A program made the translations under genes and the position numbers. A stretch of DNA of 5,592 bases. Origin: JBFWIL01 sp050256015. Lineage in GTDB: Bacteria; Bacteroidota; Bacteroidia; Bacteroidales; Prolixibacteraceae. Below the pieces are notes generated by a model that saw only the letters and a list, made by a program, of their open reading frames with translations, made no database searches and was not told where the DNA came from. Within the stretch, counting starts at the first letter, position 1. The number at the start of each line of letters is the position of its first letter. The stretch covers positions 1-5,592 of the forward strand of contig JBFWIL010000174.1 of the NCBI GenBank assembly GCA_050256015.1, read 5' to 3'. This document shows, piece after piece, positions 1 to 5,592 of the stretch.

Positions 1-835
1 TCGACAAGCCGTGGGCCACCTTATAGCGACTGCCCAGCGGATAGGCCAGGGCATGAACAGCAGCAGTATTAACCGGTCCCAGACACATCCCCCCGTACAC
101 ACTTCCCAAAGCTACCCGGGTACGGGCCTCCACATCGGAACCTTCAACACAGACCCGTTTCAGATTCTGAAAAATCAACCGCATCCCCTCCAGGGCAAGC
201 CGGTCGGTGACCGGATGGGCACAACGGTTGACATAAGCTTCAAGACAGTGCGTAAACGCATCTATCCCGGTAAAAGCAGTCACGGCCGGAGGAACACCTA
301 CCGTCAGTTCCGGATCCACATAGACAGCATCGGGCACAAGAAAAGAACTGATCACACCTTTTTTTTCCTGGTCCGTCTCATCCAGAAAAATGGCATTGGG
401 AGATACTTCACTGCCCGTTCCCGATGTTGTAGGCAAACAGGCCAGATAAGTTTTCCGTTCTTTCAGTTTTCCAATCCCGATAACCGAAAGAACAGGCTGT
501 TTGTTATATAACATGGCAGCCAGCAGTTTTGCGGTATCCAACACGCTCCCGCCGCCGATCCCGGCCACGGAATCGGCACCGAAACTTCGGGCCGATTCCA
601 GGATCCCCTCAAATTCGGCATAAGAAGGTTCCTGATTAATCTGATCGTTCACTTCAAGGGCAATGCCATCCGCAGTCAGTCCTTTCAGGAAAGGCTCCAG
701 AACCGGCCGCAAAACCGGTATGGTTAGCAGGAATAAACGGTTGTATCCTTTTGTACGGTAATCCTGAAAAAACTGCTTCAGACTACCGGCCCCATAACTT
801 ATGCTTCCCGGATTGGTAAAGGTTATTTTCTCCAT
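1..835 (-). CDS. Iron-containing alcohol dehydrogenase (group III), 3' end outside window
   Basis: The reverse strand gives 278 uninterrupted codons from ATG at 835 to the window edge. Family members are usually about 380-390 residues, so roughly the last 100 are missing. The N-terminal dinucleotide-binding half carries GGGSVLDTAK (residues 94-103), followed by PTTSGTGSE (135-143), both hallmarks of Fe-dependent alcohol dehydrogenases. All four expected metal ligands are present: D192 and H196 in DAFTH, H261 in AVHAL and H275 in VAHG. An active cytoplasmic NAD(P)-dependent alcohol/aldehyde oxidoreductase is therefore expected. The family covers lactaldehyde reductase, 1,3-propanediol, butanol and methanol dehydrogenases, and the sequence alone does not settle the substrate. 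It lies 274 bp downstream of the lacI-type gene on the same strand, behind its own operator-like palindromes. Lactaldehyde reduction during rhamnose breakdown, or oxidation of pectin-derived methanol, would fit the neighbourhood but is inference. The start is chosen because homology to the family begins directly after it (KITFTNPGSISYGAGS). Confidence 0.93.
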   Translation of the reverse strand, partial: MEKITFTNPGSISYGAGSLKQFFQDYRTKGYNRLFLLTIPVLRPVLEPFLKGLTADGIALEVNDQINQEPSYAEFEGILESARSFGADSVAGIGGGSVLDTAKLLAAMLYNKQPVLSVIGIGKLKERKTYLACLPTTSGTGSEVSPNAIFLDETDQEKKGVISSFLVPDAVYVDPELTVGVPPAVTAFTGIDAFTHCLEAYVNRCAHPVTDRLALEGMRLIFQNLKRVCVEGSDVEARTRVALGSVYGGMCLGPVNTAAVHALAYPLGSRYKVAHGLS

Positions 836-891
836 ATCGCTGTTTTTTCACGTTTTCAATACCTTAACAAACACTTTGGCCGAAGGATATT

Positions 892-905
892 TGTAAACGT
901 TTACA
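892..905. promoter_or_regulatory. LacI-type operator in the dehydrogenase leader
   Basis: TGTAAACGTTTACA is a perfect 14-bp palindrome with a central CG, the typical form of a LacI/GalR-family operator. It also fits the cre-type pattern TGWAANCGNTNWCA. It lies 57 bp upstream of the dehydrogenase ATG and downstream of the likely -7 box, where a bound repressor would block elongation. Binding by the neighbouring regulator is inferred. Confidence 0.65.
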
Positions 906-935
906 TTTTATTATCCTCTTTTTATAATATAGTTA

Positions 936-943
936 CAAATATA
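936..943 (-). promoter_or_regulatory. Putative -7 box of the dehydrogenase promoter
   Basis: Read on the minus strand, TATATTTG matches the Bacteroidota -7 consensus TAnnTTTG exactly. No clear TTTG -33 box is found at 19-21 bp upstream; that region is occupied by the operator-like palindrome at 959-972. The predicted transcript would start roughly 93-96 bases before the ATG, which places the palindrome at 892-905 inside the leader. Confidence 0.4.
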
Positions 944-958
944 AAAATCTTTTTTTAA

Positions 959-972
959 TGAAAACGTTTTTA
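959..972. promoter_or_regulatory. Second LacI-type operator upstream of the dehydrogenase
   Basis: TGAAAACGTTTTTA differs from the perfect site at 4112-4125 only at the 13th base, and its AAAACGTTTT core is fully symmetric. It covers the expected -33 region of the promoter with the -7 box at 936-943. Its centre is 67 bp from that of the palindrome at 892-905. Confidence 0.5.
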
Positions 973-1109
973 TATGCTTTCCATACGATCTGACCAATTC
1001 TTTCTGCTCACTAAAACAGAGATGTGAAAAAGCCGGGACAGAACAGCAGAATACCGGAGACCACAAGACGCCTGTCACTTTCGGGAAACCACCTGCCGTT
1101 TCAGCTTCA

Positions 1110-2105
1110 TCAGCATGAATCACGGACCATCAGCTCGGCATTCAGGCTCATCTGAATGGCCGGCCGGCCAGGATCGCTGATACGCTGGATCAGCAATTCC
1201 CCTGCCCGCTTCCCGATTTCATAGGCCGGCTGACGCACAGCACTGAGTGCCGGATTCAAAGAGTTGGCCCAGTACATATCATCGAAACCGATAACGGCAA
1301 TATCGCCGGGAATGCGCAGTTTCATAGCATGAATGGTTTCAAGGGCTCCCAGGGTAATCAGGTTATTCCCGGTAAACAATGCATCCGGAGGATTGGGTAA
1401 ACGAAGCAGGTCCGCACTCAGACACACCCCGCTTTCATAACCGGAATTTCCGAAACGGATCAGCTCCGGATCCACTTCCAGCTGATGAGCCTGTAATGCC
1501 TTCCTGTAGCCTCTTTCCCTCAGCACGCTGGATGGAATGCTTGGCAACCCGCCGATATGGGCAATTCGTCTGTAGCCGGTTTTCAACAGGTGATCTACCG
1601 CAGCAAAAGCCCCGGCCTCATTATCTACCCAGACCAGATCGACATTACTTTCATGCAAACCACGGTCAACGCAGACCACAGGAAGTCCGTTTCTAACCAT
1701 TTTCTTCAGCCGCTGATCCTGTTCATTGGCCGGAGCAGCAATTAAACCGTCAATAGCTTCCGACTCCAGAATATCCAGGTACATAGCCTCCTTTTTCTCA
1801 TCCTGTCCGAAATTGCACATGATGATGGCATAATTGTTCCGGTAAGCCACATCTTCTATTCCCATCAAGACATCTACATAAAAGGGATTCCGGATATCGG
1901 GTACCAGGACCCCCAGCAAGTTGCTGGAACCGCTTTTGGAACGCAGGCGCTTGGCCACCCTGCTGGGTTGGTAATTCAACTCCCGGATTGCCTTTAAAAT
2001 ACGCATACGGGTTTCCTCGTTGACACTCTGACTGTTATTCAGTACCCGCGAAACCGTGGCGATGGACACCCCTGCCCGTTTGGCCACTTCGTTCATGCTT
2101 GACAT
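1110..2105 (-). CDS. LacI/GalR-family transcriptional regulator
   Basis: A complete 331-residue protein, normal for the family. The N-terminal helix-turn-helix spans about residues 4-23 (MNEVAKRAGVSIATVSRVLN). The hinge-helix segment PSRVAKRLRSK (47-57) includes L54, equivalent to the leucine that LacI proteins insert at the central CpG of their operator. This suits the CG-centred palindromes found here. From about residue 62 to the end is a periplasmic-binding-protein-like sensor domain, with LLGVLVPDIRNPFY, PVVCVDRGL, RRIAHIGG, PDALFTGNN and DIAVIGFDD in the usual order. The effector cannot be read from the sequence; a pectin-derived uronate or oligosaccharide signal is inferred from the neighbouring lyase and GH28 genes. 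A palindrome just upstream (2131-2144) suggests autoregulation. The start at 2105 is used; M4 at 2096 is a possible alternative, but AAGAAG lies a few bases before 2105. No convincing terminator follows the gene. Confidence 0.96.
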   Translation of the reverse strand: MSSMNEVAKRAGVSIATVSRVLNNSQSVNEETRMRILKAIRELNYQPSRVAKRLRSKSGSSNLLGVLVPDIRNPFYVDVLMGIEDVAYRNNYAIIMCNFGQDEKKEAMYLDILESEAIDGLIAAPANEQDQRLKKMVRNGLPVVCVDRGLHESNVDLVWVDNEAGAFAAVDHLLKTGYRRIAHIGGLPSIPSSVLRERGYRKALQAHQLEVDPELIRFGNSGYESGVCLSADLLRLPNPPDALFTGNNLITLGALETIHAMKLRIPGDIAVIGFDDMYWANSLNPALSAVRQPAYEIGKRAGELLIQRISDPGRPAIQMSLNAELMVRDSC

Positions 2106-2118
2106 AGCTTCTTACTTA

Positions 2119-2151
2119 TGTATATAGTGTTGAAAACGATTTCACAACAAA
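2119..2151 (-). promoter_or_regulatory. Weak putative promoter of the lacI-type gene
   Basis: On the minus strand a TTTG (2151-2148) is followed after 21 bp by TATATACA (2126-2119). This partly resembles the Bacteroidota TTTG-N19-21-TAnnTTTG promoter, but the -7 box matches only at TA and one further T. The operator at 2131-2144 falls between the two boxes. The leader would be very short, so this is tentative; transcription could also read through from the lyase. Confidence 0.25.
2131..2144. promoter_or_regulatory. Putative auto-operator of the lacI-type gene
   Basis: TGAAAACGATTTCA has near-perfect dyad symmetry (one mismatched base pair around the CG centre) and differs from the perfect site at 4112-4125 by one base. 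It sits 25 bp upstream of the lacI-type start codon, in a 52-bp gap, as expected for negative autoregulation. Confidence 0.6.
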
Positions 2152-2157
2152 TTAAGA

Positions 2158-2557
2158 TTATTTTGGAATAAAAACCGAGTAAATTGGAAAAACTGTTTGT
2201 ATTACTCCTTCATCCAACTCCCCGGGCCCTATTGCCTTTTCCGGCAAAGTAACACATCCGGGGAAAAGGATTATCTCCGGATTGCGGTATTCCTCCACCG
2301 CTATTTCAACCTGCCGGCTATCCGGATGTGCGTTCCGGTTTTCAATTTCCATAACGGCATTGGCCGAAGTCATTTCCGGCAGGCAAACTGCCGGGTTCCA
2401 CAGGAGTCTGAAAAAGTTCATCATGCTGCCAGGAGGCATCCGCATCATACCAAAGCTGCCACCCCGGACCATTCAGATCGATAACATGCCGCTCCCCGGC
2501 ACTGAATCCGCAAAAGCACACAACAGAAAAACACAGCTTAAGGAAAATTTTATTCAT
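2158..2557 (-). pseudogene. Degenerate or frameshifted small secreted protein gene
   Basis: From ATG at 2557, 48 bp after the lyase stop, the minus strand encodes a signal peptide (MNKIFLKLCFSVVCFCGFSA) and then RHVIDLNGPGWQLWYDADA, WQHDELF and PVEPGSLPAGNDFG, ending at a TGA at 2342 (71 residues). A protein-like sequence continues in another frame: NAVMEIENRN, QVEIAVEEYRNPEIILF, VTLPEKA, down to TAA at 2158. Upstream of about 2370 that second frame reads as low-quality, Met-rich sequence, and the first frame stops soon after. A single extra base at roughly 2345-2375 would explain both, giving an ancestral product of about 132 residues. The first part resembles the N-terminal motif (WxLWxDxxAxWxxDxLFxxPV) I associate with large sugar-binding/GH2-like proteins of Bacteroidota. 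The second resembles a beta-sandwich strand pattern. It may thus be the stub of a larger glycosidase that lost its middle, but this is inference from memory. Alternatives are an intact 71-residue secreted peptide or a sequencing error. Confidence 0.45.
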
Positions 2558-2605
2558 AGGTTCAGATTTTTGGATAATCAGCAGGTCTTCGTTAAATCAA
2601 AGATA

Positions 2606-4027
2606 CTATTTTTCCAAAAACAGACTGTTCAGGTATTCTTCCAGGTTGGTATACCCATCCTTATTACGGTCAAAACTGCCATCAGCCGGATCCTTCCGAT
2701 CAAGCCCGTTCTTCTTCTCCCAAAGATCGGGCATGCCGTCATGATCGGTATCCGCCGGGGCTTTCTTTGTCTTTAGTTCCGGCCAACCCCCGGCTTCTTC
2801 CACCGTATTGACCACCCCGGTTCCGCGCACCGGTTGTTTACCGGACAATTCCCGGATAATCCGTTTCTCATGTGAATCACGGCCGGGAACAATGACCCCG
2901 GCTTTTTCCTGTACCAAAGCAAAAGCCTCCCTGGCCTGTATAGTTGTGGTATTTACCACAGGGAAAGGATTCCGATGCCGGTTTACTTCAGGAGAAGTAC
3001 CCCTGTCCCATTCCACCGCATGTTCCCAGTTGTCCTCAGCGGATTCCGGATAGCCTTCAATATAATTCCCATCAATGAACCAGCGGCTCTGAAAACCGTA
3101 TTTTCCCGCATTGTCAATCCGGACCAGCCTGCGGCTGATGCTTTTTTCCGTGGCAGGTCCGGGTTTATAGTAGTTGCCCACAAAATTAATTGAACCAGGC
3201 TTTCCATCACAGGACCGATGACCGTAATTGAACACCACATTGTTCCGGAAATCCATGTTTTCGGTCATCGACTGGTTATTTCCCGCCACGCTCGGGTTTC
3301 GCCCGGGAGCATGAGCAATCAGGTTGTACAGGTAAGATGCGTTCTTTCCACCCAGAGAACCACCGTAACCGTGAGCCCCTTTTTCATGAATTGAATGGTG
3401 TAAGGGTTCTGAGAACAAAGACCACTGTACCGTGATATTTTTGTTGTCATGCCACGAATTAATGCATTCATCCACCGTCCAGCTTACAGCACAATGGTCA
3501 ATGATCACGTTCCTGCTTTTCCGAAGTTCTATACCGTCAATTTCAGATCCGATAAGTCCCGATCCTGTCCCCGGCCTGATCCGGATGGAACGAATAATCA
3601 CATCGTGGGTTTCTTTCAGATGCAAAGGAAAATTTTTCAGACAAATACCATCTCCCGGAGCTGTCTGTCCGGCAATGGTCAGGTATGGGTTGGTAACGGT
3701 CAGCATGGAAGCCAGCTCAATCGTTCCGGAAAGACGGAAGACAACCGTACGCGGGCCGGAAGATTCAACGGCAGCCCGTAAACTGCCGGGGCCATGATCA
3801 TTCAGATTGGTTACTTCAAGCACTTTTCCTCCTCTGCCACCAAGAGCAAAAGATCCGAACCCCTCAGCTCCCGGAAAGGCAAGCTGCTGTCCCCATGTCA
3901 ATGTTCCTGTCAGAAGGAAAACAAACAAAAAATTTAGTTTTAACATGCAAATGGTTCTTCGATGAATCATAGCATACCGGCCCGGCAGAATCCGGATCCT
4001 GTTTCCAAATACGGGTAATTTTGTCAT
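2606..4027 (-). CDS. Secreted pectate lyase, PL1-like, with C-terminal calcium-binding tail
   Basis: The 473-residue open frame encodes a right-handed beta-helix pectate lyase that would cleave polygalacturonate by beta-elimination outside the cytoplasm. Family marks are the start of the mature domain, AFPGAEGFG and GGRGG (50-67), then VTNLNDHGPGSLRAAV (72-87), PRTVVFRLSGTI (92-103), DHCAVSWTVDE (177-187), GYGG (220-223) and HAPGRNP (239-245), as in Bacteroidota PL1-type enzymes. The C-terminus carries two Asp-rich calcium-loop motifs, DTDHDGMPDLWE (426-437) and DRNKDGYTNLEEYLN (453-467), of the EF-hand/dockerin-like type often found at the end of these lyases. The start is uncertain. The frame opens at 4027, but the signal peptide is best formed from M28 (3946, MLKLNFLFVFLLTGTLTWGQ) or M20 (3970), and GAAG lies upstream of 3946. 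The gene is followed closely by the degenerate secreted gene and is divergent from the GH28 gene. Exact CAZy subfamily and catalytic residues are not assigned. Confidence 0.93.
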   Translation of the reverse strand: MTKLPVFGNRIRILPGRYAMIHRRTICMLKLNFLFVFLLTGTLTWGQQLAFPGAEGFGSFALGGRGGKVLEVTNLNDHGPGSLRAAVESSGPRTVVFRLSGTIELASMLTVTNPYLTIAGQTAPGDGICLKNFPLHLKETHDVIIRSIRIRPGTGSGLIGSEIDGIELRKSRNVIIDHCAVSWTVDECINSWHDNKNITVQWSLFSEPLHHSIHEKGAHGYGGSLGGKNASYLYNLIAHAPGRNPSVAGNNQSMTENMDFRNNVVFNYGHRSCDGKPGSINFVGNYYKPGPATEKSISRRLVRIDNAGKYGFQSRWFIDGNYIEGYPESAEDNWEHAVEWDRGTSPEVNRHRNPFPVVNTTTIQAREAFALVQEKAGVIVPGRDSHEKRIIRELSGKQPVRGTGVVNTVEEAGGWPELKTKKAPADTDHDGMPDLWEKKNGLDRKDPADGSFDRNKDGYTNLEEYLNSLFLEK

Positions 4028-4046
4028 TGTCTACTGATTTGTTTGT

Positions 4047-4060
4047 GTTAATCGTTTTCA
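4047..4060. promoter_or_regulatory. Imperfect LacI-type operator before the lyase
   Basis: On the minus strand TGAAAACGATTAAC shares its first 11 bases with the putative auto-operator at 2131-2144, but its second half-site is degenerate. It sits 19 bp before the 4027 start codon. Its centre is 65 bp from the perfect palindrome at 4112-4125, close to the 67-bp spacing of the pair at the dehydrogenase. Confidence 0.35.
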
Positions 4061-4095
4061 GACTTAAAAAATTATATTTCTTATTTTTACGGCTA

Positions 4096-4127
4096 AAATA
4101 TTAAAAATATATGAAAACGTTTTCAAA
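4096..4127 (-). promoter_or_regulatory. Putative lyase promoter with embedded operator
   Basis: On the minus strand TTTG (4127-4124) is followed after 20 bp by TAATATTT (4103-4096), a fair match to the Bacteroidota TTTG-N19-21-TAnnTTTG promoter. The perfect palindrome 4112-4125 overlaps the -33 box and most of the spacer, so repressor binding would exclude polymerase. The very A/T-rich surroundings make chance matches likely. Confidence 0.35.
4112..4125. promoter_or_regulatory. Perfect LacI-type operator shared by lyase and polygalacturonase
   Basis: TGAAAACGTTTTCA is a perfect 14-bp CG-centred palindrome in the divergent 225-bp region between the two pectinase genes. It is the best copy of the motif repeated upstream of lacI and the dehydrogenase, and it is placed to control both directions. 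It is the natural candidate for the main operator of the window's LacI-type regulator; binding is inferred. Confidence 0.75.
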
Positions 4128-4153
4128 CAAGCTGCCTATTTTTTATATATTCA
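4121..4153 (+). promoter_or_regulatory. Weak putative polygalacturonase promoter
   Basis: On the plus strand TATATTCA (4146-4153) partly matches TAnnTTTG, with TTTC (4121-4124) 21 bp upstream in the -33 position, overlapping the right half of the operator. Both boxes deviate from the consensus. The leader would be about 90-95 bases long, with no recognisable Shine-Dalgarno sequence before ATG 4253. Confidence 0.2.
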
Positions 4154-4252
4154 CAGGCAAGAAACGGAAATCACCCTCCTGCAGGAAATAATCCGGCAAC
4201 GGAGACAAACCGTAAACGAGACAATAATCAACACCTTAAATCAATCAACATT

Positions 4253-5592
4253 ATGAGAGAAAAAAGTACCTGTTTTATGACTGCTCTTTGTATCAGGACT
4301 TTTAAAACACTTAGTGCCGCACTGATCCTGCTGCTGACTCTCGGCAAATTTGCCGGAGCACAGAACCCCCCGTCATGGAATATGGCCGATCTGGGAGCAG
4401 ATACCACCGGAAAAAACAAAGTAACTGCCCTGATTGCACAGGCCGTTGAACAGGCCCACCTGGCAGGGGGAGGAACCATCTATTTCCCGGCCGGAGAATA
4501 CCTCACCGGACCGATCCACCTGAAGAGCAACATCACACTGCACCTATCGGCCGGAGCGGTTATTCGCTTTTCAGATGATTTCGACGATTACCTGCCCATG
4601 GTCCCCTCCCGCTGGGAAGGAACCGATGTGATCAATTTTTCCCCGCTGATCTATGCCTGGGAAGCAGAAAACATCACCATTGAAGGGCGGGGCATGATTG
4701 ACGGACAAGGAAAAAAATGGTGGGATTATCACCACTGGCTCTATTCCCAACCTAAGGATTTCCGGTCGAAATGGCAGAAAAAGTTTAACGAAAAAAACCG
4801 GGAGGTATTGTTGCCCGATATCCCCGATATGATTACCCGGGGATTTTGCCGTCCGCCATTTATCCAGCCCATGTATTGCAAAAATGTCCGGATTGAAGGA
4901 ATTACCATTGTAAACTCCCCGTTTTGGACCATTAATCCGCAGTACTGTGAGAATGTGACCGTAGATGGGATAACCATCAACAATCCGGAGTCACCCAACA
5001 CAGATGGCATCAACCCCGAATCCTGCCGGTACGTGCATATTGCAAACTGCCATATTTCCGTGGGCGATGACTGCATCACAATCAAATCGGGAAAAGACCG
5101 GGCCGGGAGGAAAATGGCTGCTCCCTGCGAAAACATCACAATCACCAACTGCACCATGCTGCGCGGCCACGGTGGGGTGGTCATCGGCAGCGAAATGTCG
5201 GGGGACGTAAAAAAAGTAACCATCACCAACTGCGTGTTCGAAGGAACCGACCGGGGCATCCGCATCAAGTCAACCCGAGGCCGGGGCGGCGTGGTGGAAG
5301 ACATCCGTGTAAGCAACATCATCATGAAAGACATCCGGCTGGAAGCGGTCAAACTGAATATGTTCTATTCCAAAACAGACCCGGAACCTGTTTCGGAACG
5401 GACCCCCGTGTTTCAAAACATCCATATAGGCGGACTGACCGGAACTGCTAAACAGGCCGGTTTTCTGCTTGGACTGCCGGAAATGAAAATTCGCAATATT
5501 GCCTTCTCGGATATCCGGCTGGATACCGAAGTGGGCTTTACTGTAAACGATGCTGAAGATATTTCCTTTAATCAGGTGCTGATCAATACGAC
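4253..5592 (+). CDS. Secreted GH28 polygalacturonase, 3' end outside window
   Basis: The plus strand gives 446 codons without a stop from ATG 4253 to the window edge. Bacteroidota GH28 proteins are often 450-550 residues, so only the C-terminal end is missing. Residues 1-36 form a signal peptide (hydrophobic ALILLLTLG, probable cleavage after AGA before Q37), so it is exported to periplasm or cell surface. The parallel beta-helix carries all GH28 signatures: NTDGIN (249-254), GDDC (271-274), GHGG (305-308) and RIK (337-339). The expected catalytic residues D251, D272, D273 and H306 and the substrate-binding R337/K339 are intact, so hydrolysis of alpha-1,4-galacturonide links in homogalacturonan is expected. 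Exo- versus endo-action and activity on rhamnogalacturonan or xylogalacturonan cannot be decided. The segment at about 155-200 (KWWDYHHW, KWQKKFNEKNREV) is an insertion common in Bacteroidota members. The gene is divergent from the lyase, sharing the operator at 4112-4125. M9 is a possible but less likely start. Confidence 0.95.
   Translation, partial: MREKSTCFMTALCIRTFKTLSAALILLLTLGKFAGAQNPPSWNMADLGADTTGKNKVTALIAQAVEQAHLAGGGTIYFPAGEYLTGPIHLKSNITLHLSAGAVIRFSDDFDDYLPMVPSRWEGTDVINFSPLIYAWEAENITIEGRGMIDGQGKKWWDYHHWLYSQPKDFRSKWQKKFNEKNREVLLPDIPDMITRGFCRPPFIQPMYCKNVRIEGITIVNSPFWTINPQYCENVTVDGITINNPESPNTDGINPESCRYVHIANCHISVGDDCITIKSGKDRAGRKMAAPCENITITNCTMLRGHGGVVIGSEMSGDVKKVTITNCVFEGTDRGIRIKSTRGRGGVVEDIRVSNIIMKDIRLEAVKLNMFYSKTDPEPVSERTPVFQNIHIGGLTGTAKQAGFLLGLPEMKIRNIAFSDIRLDTEVGFTVNDAEDISFNQVLINT

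Noticed and set aside
11..511. Plus-strand 166-codon frame
   Set aside because: Antisense to the iron alcohol dehydrogenase with all family motifs on the other strand.
845..858. Possible third operator next to the dehydrogenase start (TTTTCACGTTTTCA)
   Set aside because: Only one half-site (CGTTTTCA) matches; the other half has no dyad symmetry, so it is likely chance in A/T-rich sequence.
973..1109. Terminator downstream of the lacI-type gene
   Set aside because: A CTTTTT run follows a CCGG-containing stretch on the minus strand, but I could not find a stable hairpin before it.
911..1123. Minus-strand 70-codon frame starting with GTG over the end of the lacI-type gene
   Set aside because: No recognisable domain or signal peptide, composition changes along its length, and it runs through the palindrome and promoter box of the dehydrogenase; most likely non-coding.
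2345..2375. Programmed ribosomal frameshift in the small secreted gene
   Set aside because: No slippery heptamer or clear stimulatory stem-loop is visible; simple gene decay or a sequencing error is more economical.
2282..2776. Plus-strand 164-codon frame spanning the end of the lyase and the degenerate gene
   Set aside because: Antisense to both, no domain recognised; the minus strand explains the region better through the signal peptide and lyase tail.
4211..4224. Operator-like half-site CGTAAACG in the GH28 leader
   Set aside because: The second half-site is absent.
4741..5352. Minus-strand 203-codon frame
   Set aside because: Lies wholly antisense to the GH28 gene, whose catalytic motifs are intact; its Met/Ser/Pro-rich translation is typical of an antisense shadow.

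Overview
The window looks like part of a pectin-utilisation locus from a member of the Bacteroidota (probably Bacteroidales-like). Three things suggest this: the enzyme families and their Bacteroidota-style architectures, A-rich translation starts with little Shine-Dalgarno signal, and promoter-like boxes resembling the TTTG / TAnnTTTG consensus of that phylum. No SusC/SusD pair, tRNA, rRNA, CRISPR array or mobile element is visible. Genus and species cannot be told from the sequence alone.

Layout. Four genes lie on the minus strand and are read from right to left. They are a secreted family-1-type pectate lyase (2606-4027), a short secreted-protein gene that appears frameshifted and degenerate (2158-2557), a LacI-family repressor (1110-2105), and an iron-containing (group III) alcohol dehydrogenase whose 3' end leaves the window at base 1 (start at 835). 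A secreted GH28 polygalacturonase starts at 4253 on the plus strand and leaves the window at the right edge. The lyase and the polygalacturonase are divergent and share a 225-bp control region.

How it works together. The lyase (beta-elimination) and the GH28 enzyme (hydrolysis) would attack the homogalacturonan backbone outside the cytoplasm. The LacI-type protein is the obvious local regulator. Palindromes built on TGAAAACGTTTTCA lie in all three intergenic control regions: upstream of the dehydrogenase, of lacI itself and between lyase and polygalacturonase. This suggests one autoregulated local regulon that also includes the dehydrogenase. The dehydrogenase substrate is not evident. An aldehyde or alcohol from pectin side-chain sugars or methyl esters is a reasonable guess only.

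The most useful points for follow-up are the operator set, the inclusion of the dehydrogenase in it, and the broken small secreted gene. I see no strong evidence of an entirely new type of system.
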